The position numbers were made by a program, and so were the translations under genes. This document shows, one piece after another, positions 15,442-23,988 of a stretch of DNA of 64,000 nucleotides. The number at the start of each line of letters is the position of its first letter. Within the stretch, counting starts at the first letter, position 1. Source of the DNA: Butyricicoccus pullicaecorum (GTDB lineage: Bacteria > Bacillota > Clostridia > Oscillospirales > Butyricicoccaceae); the NCBI GenBank assembly GCA_018366035.1, contig JAGZIW010000012.1, positions 4,668-68,667 on the forward strand, given 5' to 3'. Under the pieces are notes generated by a model, which worked only from the letters and a program-made list of their open reading frames with translations, did no database searches and was not told the DNA's origin.

Positions 15442-16644
15442 ATGAAGAAGGGACCTCTCAAAGGGATTAAAGTTCTTGATTTTTCTCAAGTTTTATCTGC
15501 GCCGTTCTGCGGCATGATGCTGGCAGACATGGGCGCAGAGGTGATCAAAGTCGAACGACCTGGCGCAGGCGATATTTCCCGTGAATATGGGCCGTATGTC
15601 AATGACATCAGCTTGTATTTCTGCCAGTACAACCGTGGTAAAAAAGGAATCGCTATTGATATGCGGTCGGAAGAGGGAAAAAAGGTCGTACTTGATCTGG
15701 TCGCACAGGTAGACATTGTAATTGAGAACTTTAAGGCAGGGACGCTGGAAAAATTGGGGATCGGATACGATAAAATGCTTGAAGTCAATCCAAGCTTGAT
15801 TTATGGGTCGATTTCTGGTTTTGGTACATACGGCCCGCTGTCACACCTGCCCTGTATGGATATCATTGCTGCCGCACGAAGCGGTCTGGTCGCACAGAGC
15901 GGAGAGGCAGGCAGTGCCCCCATAAAGCCCGGGTTTTCCATGTGTGATACATGGGCGGGTTTGCAGCTGATGCGTGGTCTTGCGATGGCGCTGCTGCATA
16001 AGCAGAAAACCGGAAAGGGTCTGCGCGTGGACATTGCCATGCTGGACTGTGCATTCTATATGTGTGAATCGTCTGTTCTGGAACATTCACTCACGGGCAA
16101 ATTTACCGAAAAGAGCGGCAACCATTATGTGTGGTATGCGCCATATGGTGAATTTAAGGCAAAGGACGGCAATGTAGTTATTGCGGTCAGCTCGGAAGCG
16201 GAATGGGATAAAATCTGTCGCACGCTGGGAATGCAGGACCTTGCTGCCGATCCGCGGTTTGCTACCAATGAATTGCGCGTGCAGAACCGCGATGCGCTGA
16301 TTGCGGAACTGGAAAAGACAACGAGTGTTATGGGACGATATGATATGGAAAACAAACTCTGTGCGGTCGGTGTGCCTGCTGCGGCAGTGCAGTCATTGCA
16401 GGAGTTTGATCATAATCCGCAAACAAAATCGTTGAACGTGATCACTTCGATCCATCAAAAAGGTGTGGGCGATTATGTCGTTACCAACACACCTATCCTT
16501 TTCAGCAAGACGCCAGTCGATCCGAATGCATCTGCTGCAAGACATGCGGGCGAACACAGCATTGAGATCTTGCAGGAGCTTGGCTACGGGCAGGACCGCA
16601 TCGACAGTCTGCTCGCAGCGGGCGCAGTACACCAGGCAGGTTGA
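15442..16644 (+). CDS. Family III CoA-transferase (CaiB/BaiF type), second copy, catalytic Asp present
   Basis: 400 residues, paralogous to the gene before it. It opens with LKGIKVLDFSQVLSAPFCGM and MGAEVIKVERPGAGD, then NRGKKGIAIDMRSEEGKK, ENFKAGTLEKLGIGYD and YGSISGFGTYG. Asp169 in PGFSMCDTWAG matches the nucleophile that forms the aspartyl-CoA anhydride in this family. GAGGAGAG precedes the ATG. As the only copy with the standard nucleophile, it is the more likely catalytic subunit, transferring CoA from a product acyl-CoA to the incoming substrate as CaiB does. Confidence 0.92.
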   Translation: MKKGPLKGIKVLDFSQVLSAPFCGMMLADMGAEVIKVERPGAGDISREYGPYVNDISLYFCQYNRGKKGIAIDMRSEEGKKVVLDLVAQVDIVIENFKAGTLEKLGIGYDKMLEVNPSLIYGSISGFGTYGPLSHLPCMDIIAAARSGLVAQSGEAGSAPIKPGFSMCDTWAGLQLMRGLAMALLHKQKTGKGLRVDIAMLDCAFYMCESSVLEHSLTGKFTEKSGNHYVWYAPYGEFKAKDGNVVIAVSSEAEWDKICRTLGMQDLAADPRFATNELRVQNRDALIAELEKTTSVMGRYDMENKLCAVGVPAAAVQSLQEFDHNPQTKSLNVITSIHQKGVGDYVVTNTPILFSKTPVDPNASAARHAGEHSIEILQELGYGQDRIDSLLAAGAVHQAG

Positions 16645-16756
16645 TGGTTTGATCATGGTGTAAAATGAATGATCCATCCGATACGCATCGCCTGGTAAAA
16701 CAGGGGCACGGTTGCGCATTGGGTGGATTTCATTTTTTAGAAAGGGATTTTTATCT

Positions 16757-17059
16757 GTGAAAGCGAATGAACTGATCTCACCCGATAAGGAAAAATGCGT
16801 CCGGTGCGATGCCTGTGTGGACATTTGCCCGATGCATGTTATCCATCGAGATGAGGACGGATATCCGCAGGCTGTGGGAAAGGCATTCCTAACCTGCATC
16901 AACTGTGGCTATTGTGTAGATGTCTGTGCGCCCGGCGCCCTGCTGCACAGGGTGCGTAAGCGTTCGGTCAATCCAACGGCTGCGCTGCACGCAGCGCTCA
17001 AACGTCTGCACGCAGCCAGAGAAAGAGATAATAAGACAAAGCGGGGAGATTCAAAGTAA
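16757..17059 (+). CDS. 2[4Fe-4S] ferredoxin-type protein
   Basis: 100 residues from a GTG start, with GAAAGGGA upstream. Two clusters are visible: CVRCDACVDICP (CxxCxxCxxxCP) and CINCGYCVDVCAPGAL (CxxCxxCxxxC). A basic tail of about 35 residues follows. It sits between the CoA-transferases and a thioesterase, with a one-base TAATG overlap to the latter, so it is translationally coupled. The likely role is electron delivery to or from the operon's acyl-CoA dehydrogenase; direct partnership is inference. Confidence 0.88.
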   Translation: MKANELISPDKEKCVRCDACVDICPMHVIHRDEDGYPQAVGKAFLTCINCGYCVDVCAPGALLHRVRKRSVNPTAALHAALKRLHAARERDNKTKRGDSK

Positions 17060-17472
17060 TGAGGAGCGATTGTTTTTTCTTCTGCCCTGTTCGTGTGCGC
17101 TTCGGAGAGGTAGACCGTCAGGGAATCGTTTACAATGGTAATTATGTGGTATATACTGATCTTGCCTTTGAAGAATTCTGGCGCTCCAAAGGGTATACGT
17201 ACCGTGAGCTGTCAGAAAAGCATGGTTCTGAGGTCTGCCATAGAAAATCAACCTATGATTTCTACGCAAGTGCTTTCGAGGGAGATGATTTAGAGGTTGG
17301 TATCAGCAGCATCAATGTAGGCAACAAAAGTCTTACAATAACGTTTGAGATATACCGCAAGGGGGAGGAGGAGCTCCTTGTCCGCTGCGAATCGGTATAT
17401 GTTGGATATGATGTAGAAAACCGTGCAAGCCGCCCGATTACTGATTTGATGAGATCGCTTTTAACTCCGTGA
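17059..17472 (+). CDS. Hotdog-fold acyl-CoA thioesterase (4HBT/YbgC type)
   Basis: 137 residues. The active-site block VRFGEVDRQGIVYNGNYVVY, with Asp and the QGIVY loop, followed by AFEEFWRSKG, is typical of 4-hydroxybenzoyl-CoA thioesterase-like proteins. Start overlaps the ferredoxin stop. In this operon it may release CoA from a dead-end or product acyl-CoA, restoring free CoA; the actual substrate cannot be told from sequence. Confidence 0.87.
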   Translation: MRSDCFFFCPVRVRFGEVDRQGIVYNGNYVVYTDLAFEEFWRSKGYTYRELSEKHGSEVCHRKSTYDFYASAFEGDDLEVGISSINVGNKSLTITFEIYRKGEEELLVRCESVYVGYDVENRASRPITDLMRSLLTP

Positions 17473-17499
17473 CAGTATAGAGAAACGGGAGACGACAAA

Positions 17500-19143
17500 A
17501 TGGAAAAAAATACAAAACAAAAAAAGAATTCCGATGTTGAGGTAGGTCTGATTATCGTTAGTGTAACGATTTTGGTTGCATTTATCATTCTGATGATTGT
17601 CAATCCGGACGGTACGCTCAATGCAATCACCAAGTTTTTCAACATGATGATTACTGGTCTGGGACCATTCTTTGAAATCATTGCATTTGTATCCTTTATT
17701 GTCGGTTTGTATTTCTGTTTTGGCAAATACGGCAAAGTACGTCTGGGCAACTGCAAACCGGAATATTCCAATTTCAGCTACTTTTCCATGATGCTGCTCG
17801 CGTCGTTAGCGTCCGCAGCATTGTACTGGTCATTCACAGAATGGGCGAGCTACTATCAGGCGCCCGGACTTGGCATCATACCCGAAAGCGTAGAAGCAAT
17901 CGAGTCTTCCCTTGGATACCAGTTCTTCCACTGGGGCATTGTCAACCAGTCCATGTATACGGTGATGGGTGTGGCAATTGCCTATGGTGTTTATGTCCGC
18001 AAGGTGCCTTCCTTCCAAACCAGCGCAGTTTGCTGCGCAATGTTGGGAGAAAATGTCAAGGGTAAGAATGCTATTGGTAAAGTAATTGATTTTTTGGTTA
18101 TTTTTGGCGTGTTGGGTGCACTCAGCTCGTCGCTCGGTCTGGCAGTGCCGCTGTTTACCGGCAGCTTAAATGTTCTGTTCAATATACCAGTCAATGCGGT
18201 GTCACAGGTTGGCTGTATTGTATTTATTGCAATCGTGTATTCGATCACTTCTTTCCTTGGCACGAAGAAGGGAATGCAGACAATCAGTAACATTGCGTCC
18301 GTGACCTGTGTGGTTTTCCTGCTGTATGTGCTGTTTACAGGACCAACCACCTTTATTTTGAAAAATATCGTCAACTCGTTCGGTCATATGATTGAAAAGC
18401 TGCCGCGTATGGCGCTGTTCACTGACCCAATTAACAACACAGGCTTTGTAGAGAGCTGGACGGTATATTTCATCGCATTCTATCTAAACTATGTTGCCAT
18501 GATGGGTATTTTTATTGCAAAGGTATCCAAGGGCAGAACTATTCGCGAGGTTGCGCTGTACACCATGTTTATCATGACAGGCGGCGGTATCCTGATTTTT
18601 GGTATCAATGGCAGCTTCTCGATTTTCCAGCATCTGGAAGGTCTGGTTGATGTCATCGGTTTGGTTGCCAGCGGTGTAGGAGATGTAGCGATTTTCAGCA
18701 TTTTGAAAACGCTGCCGCTCGGCTCCACCCTGCTGCCATTCCTCATTTTGGTTCTGGTAGTCGGTTTCGTGGCACCATCGATGGACTCGGCTTCGCTTGC
18801 GCTTGCCGAAACCGTCACCAAACGCGGTACGCCTAAAATGGCACTGCGCCTGTTCTTCTGTATTCTATTGGCAGTAATTCCGCTGTCCATTATTTTGGTT
18901 GGTGCGGAATTTACCGCTATTAAGAATATTGCAATTATTATTTCTGCTCCATTCCTGATTATACTTGCGGGAACTATGCTTGGTCTGTTAAAATGGTTAC
19001 AGCATGATGACCGCATTGGATTGCATGCAAAGATCATTGCACAGCAGGAAGAAGAAATGCGGGCGGAAGCCCTTGCGGAGGAGCAGGATTTGATTCCGGT
19101 TTCCCAAGCAGTGGGCGAGCTGGAAACTGTGACATCGGAGTAA
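17500..19143 (+). CDS. BCCT family transporter (betaine/carnitine/choline type)
   Basis: 547 residues with about twelve membrane segments and a charged cytoplasmic tail rich in Glu. BCCT features include SFTEWASYY, the conserved FFHWGIVNQSMY, and WTVYFIAFYLNY followed by KVSKGRTIREV. In most BCCT proteins the latter segment is Trp-rich (WTxFYWAWW); here the aromatic box positions are Phe and Tyr, with the final Tyr shared with CaiT-like members. The predicted substrate is a quaternary-ammonium acid, exchanged or imported to feed the adjacent CoA-transferases. The AAACGGGAG region upstream serves as ribosome site, 27 bases after the thioesterase. Confidence 0.92.
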   Translation: MEKNTKQKKNSDVEVGLIIVSVTILVAFIILMIVNPDGTLNAITKFFNMMITGLGPFFEIIAFVSFIVGLYFCFGKYGKVRLGNCKPEYSNFSYFSMMLLASLASAALYWSFTEWASYYQAPGLGIIPESVEAIESSLGYQFFHWGIVNQSMYTVMGVAIAYGVYVRKVPSFQTSAVCCAMLGENVKGKNAIGKVIDFLVIFGVLGALSSSLGLAVPLFTGSLNVLFNIPVNAVSQVGCIVFIAIVYSITSFLGTKKGMQTISNIASVTCVVFLLYVLFTGPTTFILKNIVNSFGHMIEKLPRMALFTDPINNTGFVESWTVYFIAFYLNYVAMMGIFIAKVSKGRTIREVALYTMFIMTGGGILIFGINGSFSIFQHLEGLVDVIGLVASGVGDVAIFSILKTLPLGSTLLPFLILVLVVGFVAPSMDSASLALAETVTKRGTPKMALRLFFCILLAVIPLSIILVGAEFTAIKNIAIIISAPFLIILAGTMLGLLKWLQHDDRIGLHAKIIAQQEEEMRAEALAEEQDLIPVSQAVGELETVTSE

Positions 19144-19243
19144 TCCATTTCACAGCACTTATACTTCGTCGGTCAATGGGCATGCGGCAGTTTCCTGCTG
19201 CGTGCCTATTTGCTGATAGTTGTCAGGGAGATGCAAAAACACA

Positions 19244-20869
19244 ATGGCAAGAGATTTGTACTATGGCGAGGACGCCAGAATGCGGCTGCAAAACGGTATG
19301 GACCAATTGGCCGATGCAGTCAAGACAACAATTGGTCCACAGGGCCGCAATGTATTGGTGAGCGGGACCGGTGGTAAGCCGGTTATTACCAATGAGGCTT
19401 CGGGTGTGACCCGAGACTTTGAACTGAGTGATATTTCGGAAAATCTGGGAGCGCAGATGCTCACAGAGGTCGCAGCCAAAATCAAGGACGCTGTTGGAGA
19501 CGGTACAACGACAGCAATCTTGTTGACGCAGGCAATCATCTGCGAGGGAATCAAAAATATGGCAGCTGGTGCAGATCCCATGGGTCTGCGGCGCGGTATT
19601 CATGGCGCAGTAGACGCGGCAGTGCAGTCAATCCGCGAGAGCGCATATCAGTTGGAGAAAAAAGAGGATATCGTACAGGTTGCGTCCATTTCGGGCGCGG
19701 ACCCACAGACTGGAGAAATGCTTGGCGATATTATGGAGCAGGTCGGGCAGGACGGTGTAATCACCGTGGAGGAATCCAAAACCATGGAGACACGCTTCGA
19801 AATCGTCAAGGGAAGCCAGTTTGACAAGGGATATCTTTCAGGATATATGGTAACCGATTCGGAAAAGATGATAGTCGAAATGGACGAGCCGTATCTGTTG
19901 TTTACCGACAAGAAGATCACGGACTTGCAGGATATCTTACCGATTTTGGATCAGGTGGCACAAAACCGTGGGCGGTTGGTTATTGTGGCAGAGGACGTGT
20001 CTGGTGAGGCACTCAAGGCACTCATCATCAACAAGATGCAGGGCACGGTCGAGGCAGCGGCAGTACGCGCCCCGGGCTTCGGTGACCGCAAAAAGGCGTT
20101 GGTCGATGAACTGGCACTGTTGACTGGTGCGACAGTTGTGCGTGAGGAGACTGGATTTATCCTGCGTGATGCAACAATGGATATGTTAGGTCGTGCAGAA
20201 AAAGTCACTATTAGCAAGGATCGCACAGTCATTGTTGGTGGTGCGGGTGACAAAGAGGCGATTCAGACAGAAATCGATAAGCTGCGCCGTCAGCTGGCAG
20301 ATGCAAAAGATGAGTTTGCGGAAGATCGCGCACGTGAGCGGCTGGGCAAGCTTGCCGGCGGTGTAGCCGTTATCCGGTTGGGCGCTGCATCGGAGCTGGA
20401 ACTGAAGGATAAGAAGGCACGTCTGGAAAATGCCATGCATGCAGTGCGCGCTGCGATGGCAGAGGGTATTGTAGCTGGCGGCGGCGTCGCATTCTGCAAC
20501 GCAATTCCGGCAGTGCAGGCTTATGCTGACGCGCGTGAAGGGGACGAGCGTGTGGGTGCGCAAATCGTTGCACGTGCGCTGTATGCACCATTCCGTCAGA
20601 TTGTAGAAAATGCAGGTATGGACGGTGCGGTTGTGGCGGCAGAGGCTGCAAAGCGTGGTGTCGGCTTTGGCATGGACGTAACTACGGGAGAATATGTAGA
20701 TATGATTCAAGCAGGCATTGTCGATCCGGCAAAGGTGGTTCGTCTGGCGCTGGAAAATGCGGCGTCCATGGCAGCAGTATTCCTTACAACCGAGGCGAAT
20801 GTCATCGACCCTAAGGACGAAGCATGGCTGCGTGCGCAGATGGCTGCGGGCCGGAGCCCATTTGTATAA
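19244..20869 (+). CDS. Divergent Cpn60/GroEL paralogue with altered ATPase residues
   Basis: 541 residues, full chaperonin length. It keeps TTIGPQGRNVLV, GDGTTTAILLTQAI (the Asp matching GroEL Asp87), APGFGDRKKALVDELALLTGA and GIVAGGGVAF. The segment matching GroEL TKDGVSVAREIEL reads TNEASGVTRDFEL, so the Asp52 position is Glu51. The segment matching EDALHATRAA reads ENAMHAVRAA, so the Asp398 position is Asn396. Asp52 and Asp398 are needed for normal ATP hydrolysis in GroEL. The C-terminus lacks a GGM tail (ends AAGRSPFV). There is no groES next to it. It is 100 bases after the BCCT gene with no intervening terminator, so it is probably the last gene of that operon. ATG 19244 has AGGGAG upstream. 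It may be a slow-cycling or non-folding chaperonin. Confidence 0.9.
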   Translation: MARDLYYGEDARMRLQNGMDQLADAVKTTIGPQGRNVLVSGTGGKPVITNEASGVTRDFELSDISENLGAQMLTEVAAKIKDAVGDGTTTAILLTQAIICEGIKNMAAGADPMGLRRGIHGAVDAAVQSIRESAYQLEKKEDIVQVASISGADPQTGEMLGDIMEQVGQDGVITVEESKTMETRFEIVKGSQFDKGYLSGYMVTDSEKMIVEMDEPYLLFTDKKITDLQDILPILDQVAQNRGRLVIVAEDVSGEALKALIINKMQGTVEAAAVRAPGFGDRKKALVDELALLTGATVVREETGFILRDATMDMLGRAEKVTISKDRTVIVGGAGDKEAIQTEIDKLRRQLADAKDEFAEDRARERLGKLAGGVAVIRLGAASELELKDKKARLENAMHAVRAAMAEGIVAGGGVAFCNAIPAVQAYADAREGDERVGAQIVARALYAPFRQIVENAGMDGAVVAAEAAKRGVGFGMDVTTGEYVDMIQAGIVDPAKVVRLALENAASMAAVFLTTEANVIDPKDEAWLRAQMAAGRSPFV

Positions 20870-20914
20870 TTATATTTCATGGGGACACCATCGTGTCCTT
20901 ACTGATACAGATAA

Positions 20915-20948
20915 AAAATGGTGCCAGAGTTGATTCTGGCACCATTTT
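20915..20948. terminator. Bidirectional terminator after the Cpn60 paralogue
   Basis: AAAATGGTGCCAGA and TCTGGCACCATTTTT form a 14-bp stem around GTTGAT, with A and T runs on both sides. It ends the operon from 12.9 kb and also the converging minus-strand membrane gene. Confidence 0.85.
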
Positions 20949-20965
20949 TATCTCCATATTTTTGA

Positions 20966-21427
20966 TTATATAGCTGCAATTTGAGATGAGAGATTCTTTT
21001 CTCCTCGGAACAGGAGCAGCAGGTACGTAAAGCAGCACGGCCAGAAAAACAGTGCCGTGAGACAGCAAAACAACTGCTCGATATAGAATGTGATGCAAAT
21101 AGAGGTCACTGTTTCGGGCAGACGTATCGCCCACCATAAAAAATAAATATAATGATTAAAAGCTGTAAGATTTTCTCTGACAAACAAAAAGCAGGCAAAA
21201 AATATGATGTAGAAAAGCAGATTTTTATTGATAAATTGTAAGAAATCGATGACGCGATAATGCAGTTTGGACGCTTCCGTTGCGATGGGGATACAAGCCA
21301 ATATTGCGACGAAACCGGTTGTGATGATGTTGGGAAAAGAATTCTGAAGGATATGCAGATAGCAAATCACAGCCATGAGAGCGAAATAAGCGGAGATATA
21401 CAGGAATGCTTTTTTATACTTGTCCAT
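20966..21427 (-). CDS. Small integral membrane protein of unknown function
   Basis: 153 residues, not recognised. It has about four hydrophobic segments (AFLYISAYFALMAVICYLHI; FPNIITTGFVAILACIPIA; NLLFYIIFFACFLFV; an aromatic- and Cys-rich C-terminal pair). A strong CAAGGAGTG ribosome site and a consensus promoter on the same strand support a real gene. It lies convergent to the Cpn60 gene and divergent from metY. AT-richer codon use than the neighbours. Confidence 0.72.
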   Translation of the reverse strand: MDKYKKAFLYISAYFALMAVICYLHILQNSFPNIITTGFVAILACIPIATEASKLHYRVIDFLQFINKNLLFYIIFFACFLFVRENLTAFNHYIYFLWWAIRLPETVTSICITFYIEQLFCCLTALFFWPCCFTYLLLLFRGEKNLSSQIAAI

Positions 21428-21465
21428 ATTGTATCACTCCTTGCACCCTTGAATTTTATGAGAAT

Positions 21466-21494
21466 AGTATAAAATTTTATTGTGGCACTGTCAA
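21466..21494 (-). promoter_or_regulatory. Promoter of the small membrane protein gene
   Basis: On the minus strand, TTGACA (21489-21494) and TATACT (21466-21471) with a 17-base spacer, 38 bases upstream of the start codon. Confidence 0.82.
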
Positions 21495-21563
21495 TATTAG
21501 GGTAGGTAGAATGTGATGTGAAATATAAATAAAATGACGAGACAGTTTTTGGATATTTTGTTA

Positions 21564-21592
21564 TTGACAAGAACGCTTTTGCTTGTTAAAAT
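21564..21592 (+). promoter_or_regulatory. Promoter of metY-cysK
   Basis: TTGACA (21564-21569), 17 bases, TAAAAT (21587-21592). The leader to metY is about 155 bases. No SAM riboswitch or T-box core was recognised in it, so control is probably by a protein regulator that cannot be named here. Confidence 0.8.
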
Positions 21593-21756
21593 ACAGAATC
21601 AAAGAAACATATAAAATAACTAGGTATTTGAGAAAGGTTGGACTGTGTATGCGCTATGTATTTCCAATCCTTCTGCGAGCCGGCTGGCGCTGCGGACGAA
21701 TGTGATGTATCTGCGTTTATCATCAATACACCACATACAAAGGAGAACATCACACA

Positions 21757-23040
21757 ATGGATACAAATAGAACTTACCGATTTGAAACCCTTCAGCTGCA
21801 CGCCGGACAGGAGCAGCCAGACCCAGCAACCGGTGCACGTGCGGTTCCCATTTATCAGACGGCAGCATACGTGTTTGACTCTGCTCAGCAGGCGGCCGAG
21901 CGGTTTGCATTGCGCGATGCCGGCAATATTTACAGCCGCTTGACCAATCCCACAACGGCAGCCTTGGAAGCGCGGATTGCGGCATTGGAGGAGGGTGCCG
22001 CGGCGCTGGCACTTGCTTCCGGTGCGGCGGCAATCACCTACGCTTTGCAGAATCTGGTGCGTGCCGGTGACCATATTGTGGCACAGCGCACGATTTACGG
22101 CGGTTCCTATAATTTGTTGCAGCATACATTTCCGCAGCAGGGGGTAACGACCACCTTTGTTGACCCGCTGACTGAGTCCTTCGAAGCAGCAATCCAACCC
22201 AATACCAAAGTCATCTTTGTGGAAACCCTCAGCAATCCCAACAGTGATGTCATTGATCTCGATGCACTGGCGCAGATTGCACATCGGCATCAAATCCCCC
22301 TTGTCGTAGACAATACATTTGCAACCCCTTACCTGATTCGTCCGATTGTACACGGTGCGGATATTGTCGTACACTCTGCTACCAAATTTTTGGGCGGGCA
22401 TGGTACAACGCTGGGCGGTGTGATTGTGGAAAGCGGTGCTTTCGATTGGAAGGCATCTGGAAAATTTCCGCAGCTTTCTGAGCCAGACGCAAGCTATCAT
22501 GGAGTATGCTTTGCAGATGCTTGCGGCGCAGCGGCATTCTGTACCAGAATCCGTGCGGTTTTACTGCGGGATACGGGAGCGGTTTTGTCTCCGTTTGATG
22601 CGTTCTTGTTATTGCAGGGTTTGGAAACCTTATCACTGCGTGTAGAGCGGCACGTGCAAAATGCACTGCGTGCAGTCCGGTTTTTGAATGAGCACCCTGC
22701 CATAGAAGCGGTACACCACCCATCTTTGCCGGACAGTCCGACACATGGTTTGTATCAAAACTATTTCCCACAGGGAGCAGGCTCTATTTTTACCATAGAA
22801 ATTGCTGGTGGTGCACAGGCGGCACAGCGGTTTATTGATCGCTTACAGTTATTTTCTCTGCTTGCCAATGTAGCAGATGCAAAATCGCTGGTGATTCACC
22901 CTGCATCGACAACGCATGCACAGATGAATCAGGAGGAACAGGAAGCAGCAGGGATTCGTTCCGGCACTGTGCGCTTGTCCATTGGGCTTGAGCATATCGA
23001 AGATATCTTAGAAGATTTGAAGCAAGCACTGGAAAATTGA
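21757..23040 (+). CDS. metY: O-acetylhomoserine sulfhydrylase (homocysteine synthase)
   Basis: PLP enzyme of the Cys/Met metabolism family making homocysteine from O-acetylhomoserine and sulfide. 427 residues. Features: FETLQLHAGQEQPDPATGAR at the start, the YSRLTNPT motif, SGAAAITYAL, DNTFATPYLIRP (PLP-contacting Asp), VHSATKFLGGHGTTLGG (the Lys of ATKF binds PLP) and IHPASTTHAQM. AAAGGAG lies upstream of the start. cysK follows after 12 bases, so the pair forms a sulfide-assimilation operon. Confidence 0.95.
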   Translation: MDTNRTYRFETLQLHAGQEQPDPATGARAVPIYQTAAYVFDSAQQAAERFALRDAGNIYSRLTNPTTAALEARIAALEEGAAALALASGAAAITYALQNLVRAGDHIVAQRTIYGGSYNLLQHTFPQQGVTTTFVDPLTESFEAAIQPNTKVIFVETLSNPNSDVIDLDALAQIAHRHQIPLVVDNTFATPYLIRPIVHGADIVVHSATKFLGGHGTTLGGVIVESGAFDWKASGKFPQLSEPDASYHGVCFADACGAAAFCTRIRAVLLRDTGAVLSPFDAFLLLQGLETLSLRVERHVQNALRAVRFLNEHPAIEAVHHPSLPDSPTHGLYQNYFPQGAGSIFTIEIAGGAQAAQRFIDRLQLFSLLANVADAKSLVIHPASTTHAQMNQEEQEAAGIRSGTVRLSIGLEHIEDILEDLKQALEN

Positions 23041-23052
23041 GGAGGAAAAAAC

Positions 23053-23988
23053 ATGGCAAGGATTTTTGCACGTGCTTCTGATTTGATTGGCGGCACACCG
23101 TTGGTTGCGCTGCATGCAGTTTGCAAGGCACATAACGTGCATGCACGCGTTCTGGCAAAGTTGGAATGTATGAATCCGGCGGGGTCAGCCAAAGACCGCG
23201 CGGCGCGTAATATGATTGAAGAAGCAGAGCGCACAGGTCAACTGAAGTCGGGCGGCACAATTATCGAGCCGACTTCCGGCAATACTGGAATTGGGTTGGC
23301 GTCGGTCGCTGTTCCGCGGGGATATCGTGTGATTTTGACTATGCCCGAAACCATGTCGATGGAACGCCGCCGATTGATTGCTGCCTATGGCGCGGAGATT
23401 GTGCTGACATCGGGCGCAAAGGGCATGCAGGGTGCTGTGGAGAAGGCACAGGCGCTGCATGAGGAGATCGCAGGCAGTATCCTTGCAGGGCAGTTTGACA
23501 ATCCGGCAAATCCAGCGGCACATTATAAGACCACAGGTCCTGAAATCTGGCAGGATACTGACGGACAGGTGGACGCCTTTGTTGCCGGAGTTGGAACGGG
23601 CGGCACCATCAGCGGCGCAGGAAGATATCTGAAGGAGCAAAATCCCAATTTACACATTATGGCGGTAGAACCGGCAGATTCGCCGCTGCTCTCAGCAGGC
23701 AAAGCAGGACCGCATAAAATTCAGGGGATCGGCGCAAACTTTGTACCACAAACGCTGGATCGGAGTATTTATAATGAAATTTTTACAGCAAAGTTTGAGG
23801 ACGCAGTCTCCTTTGCGCGTGAACTTGCTCGAAAAGAGGGACTGTTGGTGGGGATTTCCGGAGGTGCGGCAGTCAGCGCTGCGATTGACTTGGCAAAACG
23901 TCCGGAATATGAAGGAAAGACAATTGTTGTGATTTTACCGGATACGGGGGATCGTTATCTCAGTACAGGTATTTTTGATATAGATTGA
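23053..23988 (+). CDS. cysK: Cysteine synthase (O-acetylserine sulfhydrylase)
   Basis: Makes cysteine from O-acetylserine and sulfide. 311 residues. Motifs: IGGTPLVALH, the PLP lysine in NPAGSAKDRAARNMI, TSGNTGIGLASVAV (substrate loop), AGVGTGGTISGAGRYLKE (phosphate loop), QGIGANFVP and LVGISGGAAV near the end. AGGAGGA ribosome site. Co-transcribed with metY. The rubredoxin promoter overlaps its stop codon. Confidence 0.96.
   Translation: MARIFARASDLIGGTPLVALHAVCKAHNVHARVLAKLECMNPAGSAKDRAARNMIEEAERTGQLKSGGTIIEPTSGNTGIGLASVAVPRGYRVILTMPETMSMERRRLIAAYGAEIVLTSGAKGMQGAVEKAQALHEEIAGSILAGQFDNPANPAAHYKTTGPEIWQDTDGQVDAFVAGVGTGGTISGAGRYLKEQNPNLHIMAVEPADSPLLSAGKAGPHKIQGIGANFVPQTLDRSIYNEIFTAKFEDAVSFARELARKEGLLVGISGGAAVSAAIDLAKRPEYEGKTIVVILPDTGDRYLSTGIFDID

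Noticed and set aside
19176..19361. Short ORF upstream of and overlapping the Cpn60 gene start
   Set aside because: Out of frame with the chaperonin, no ribosome site and no family resemblance.
21593..21756. SAM riboswitch or T-box before metY
   Set aside because: No SAM-I core and no T-box sequence could be found in the leader.
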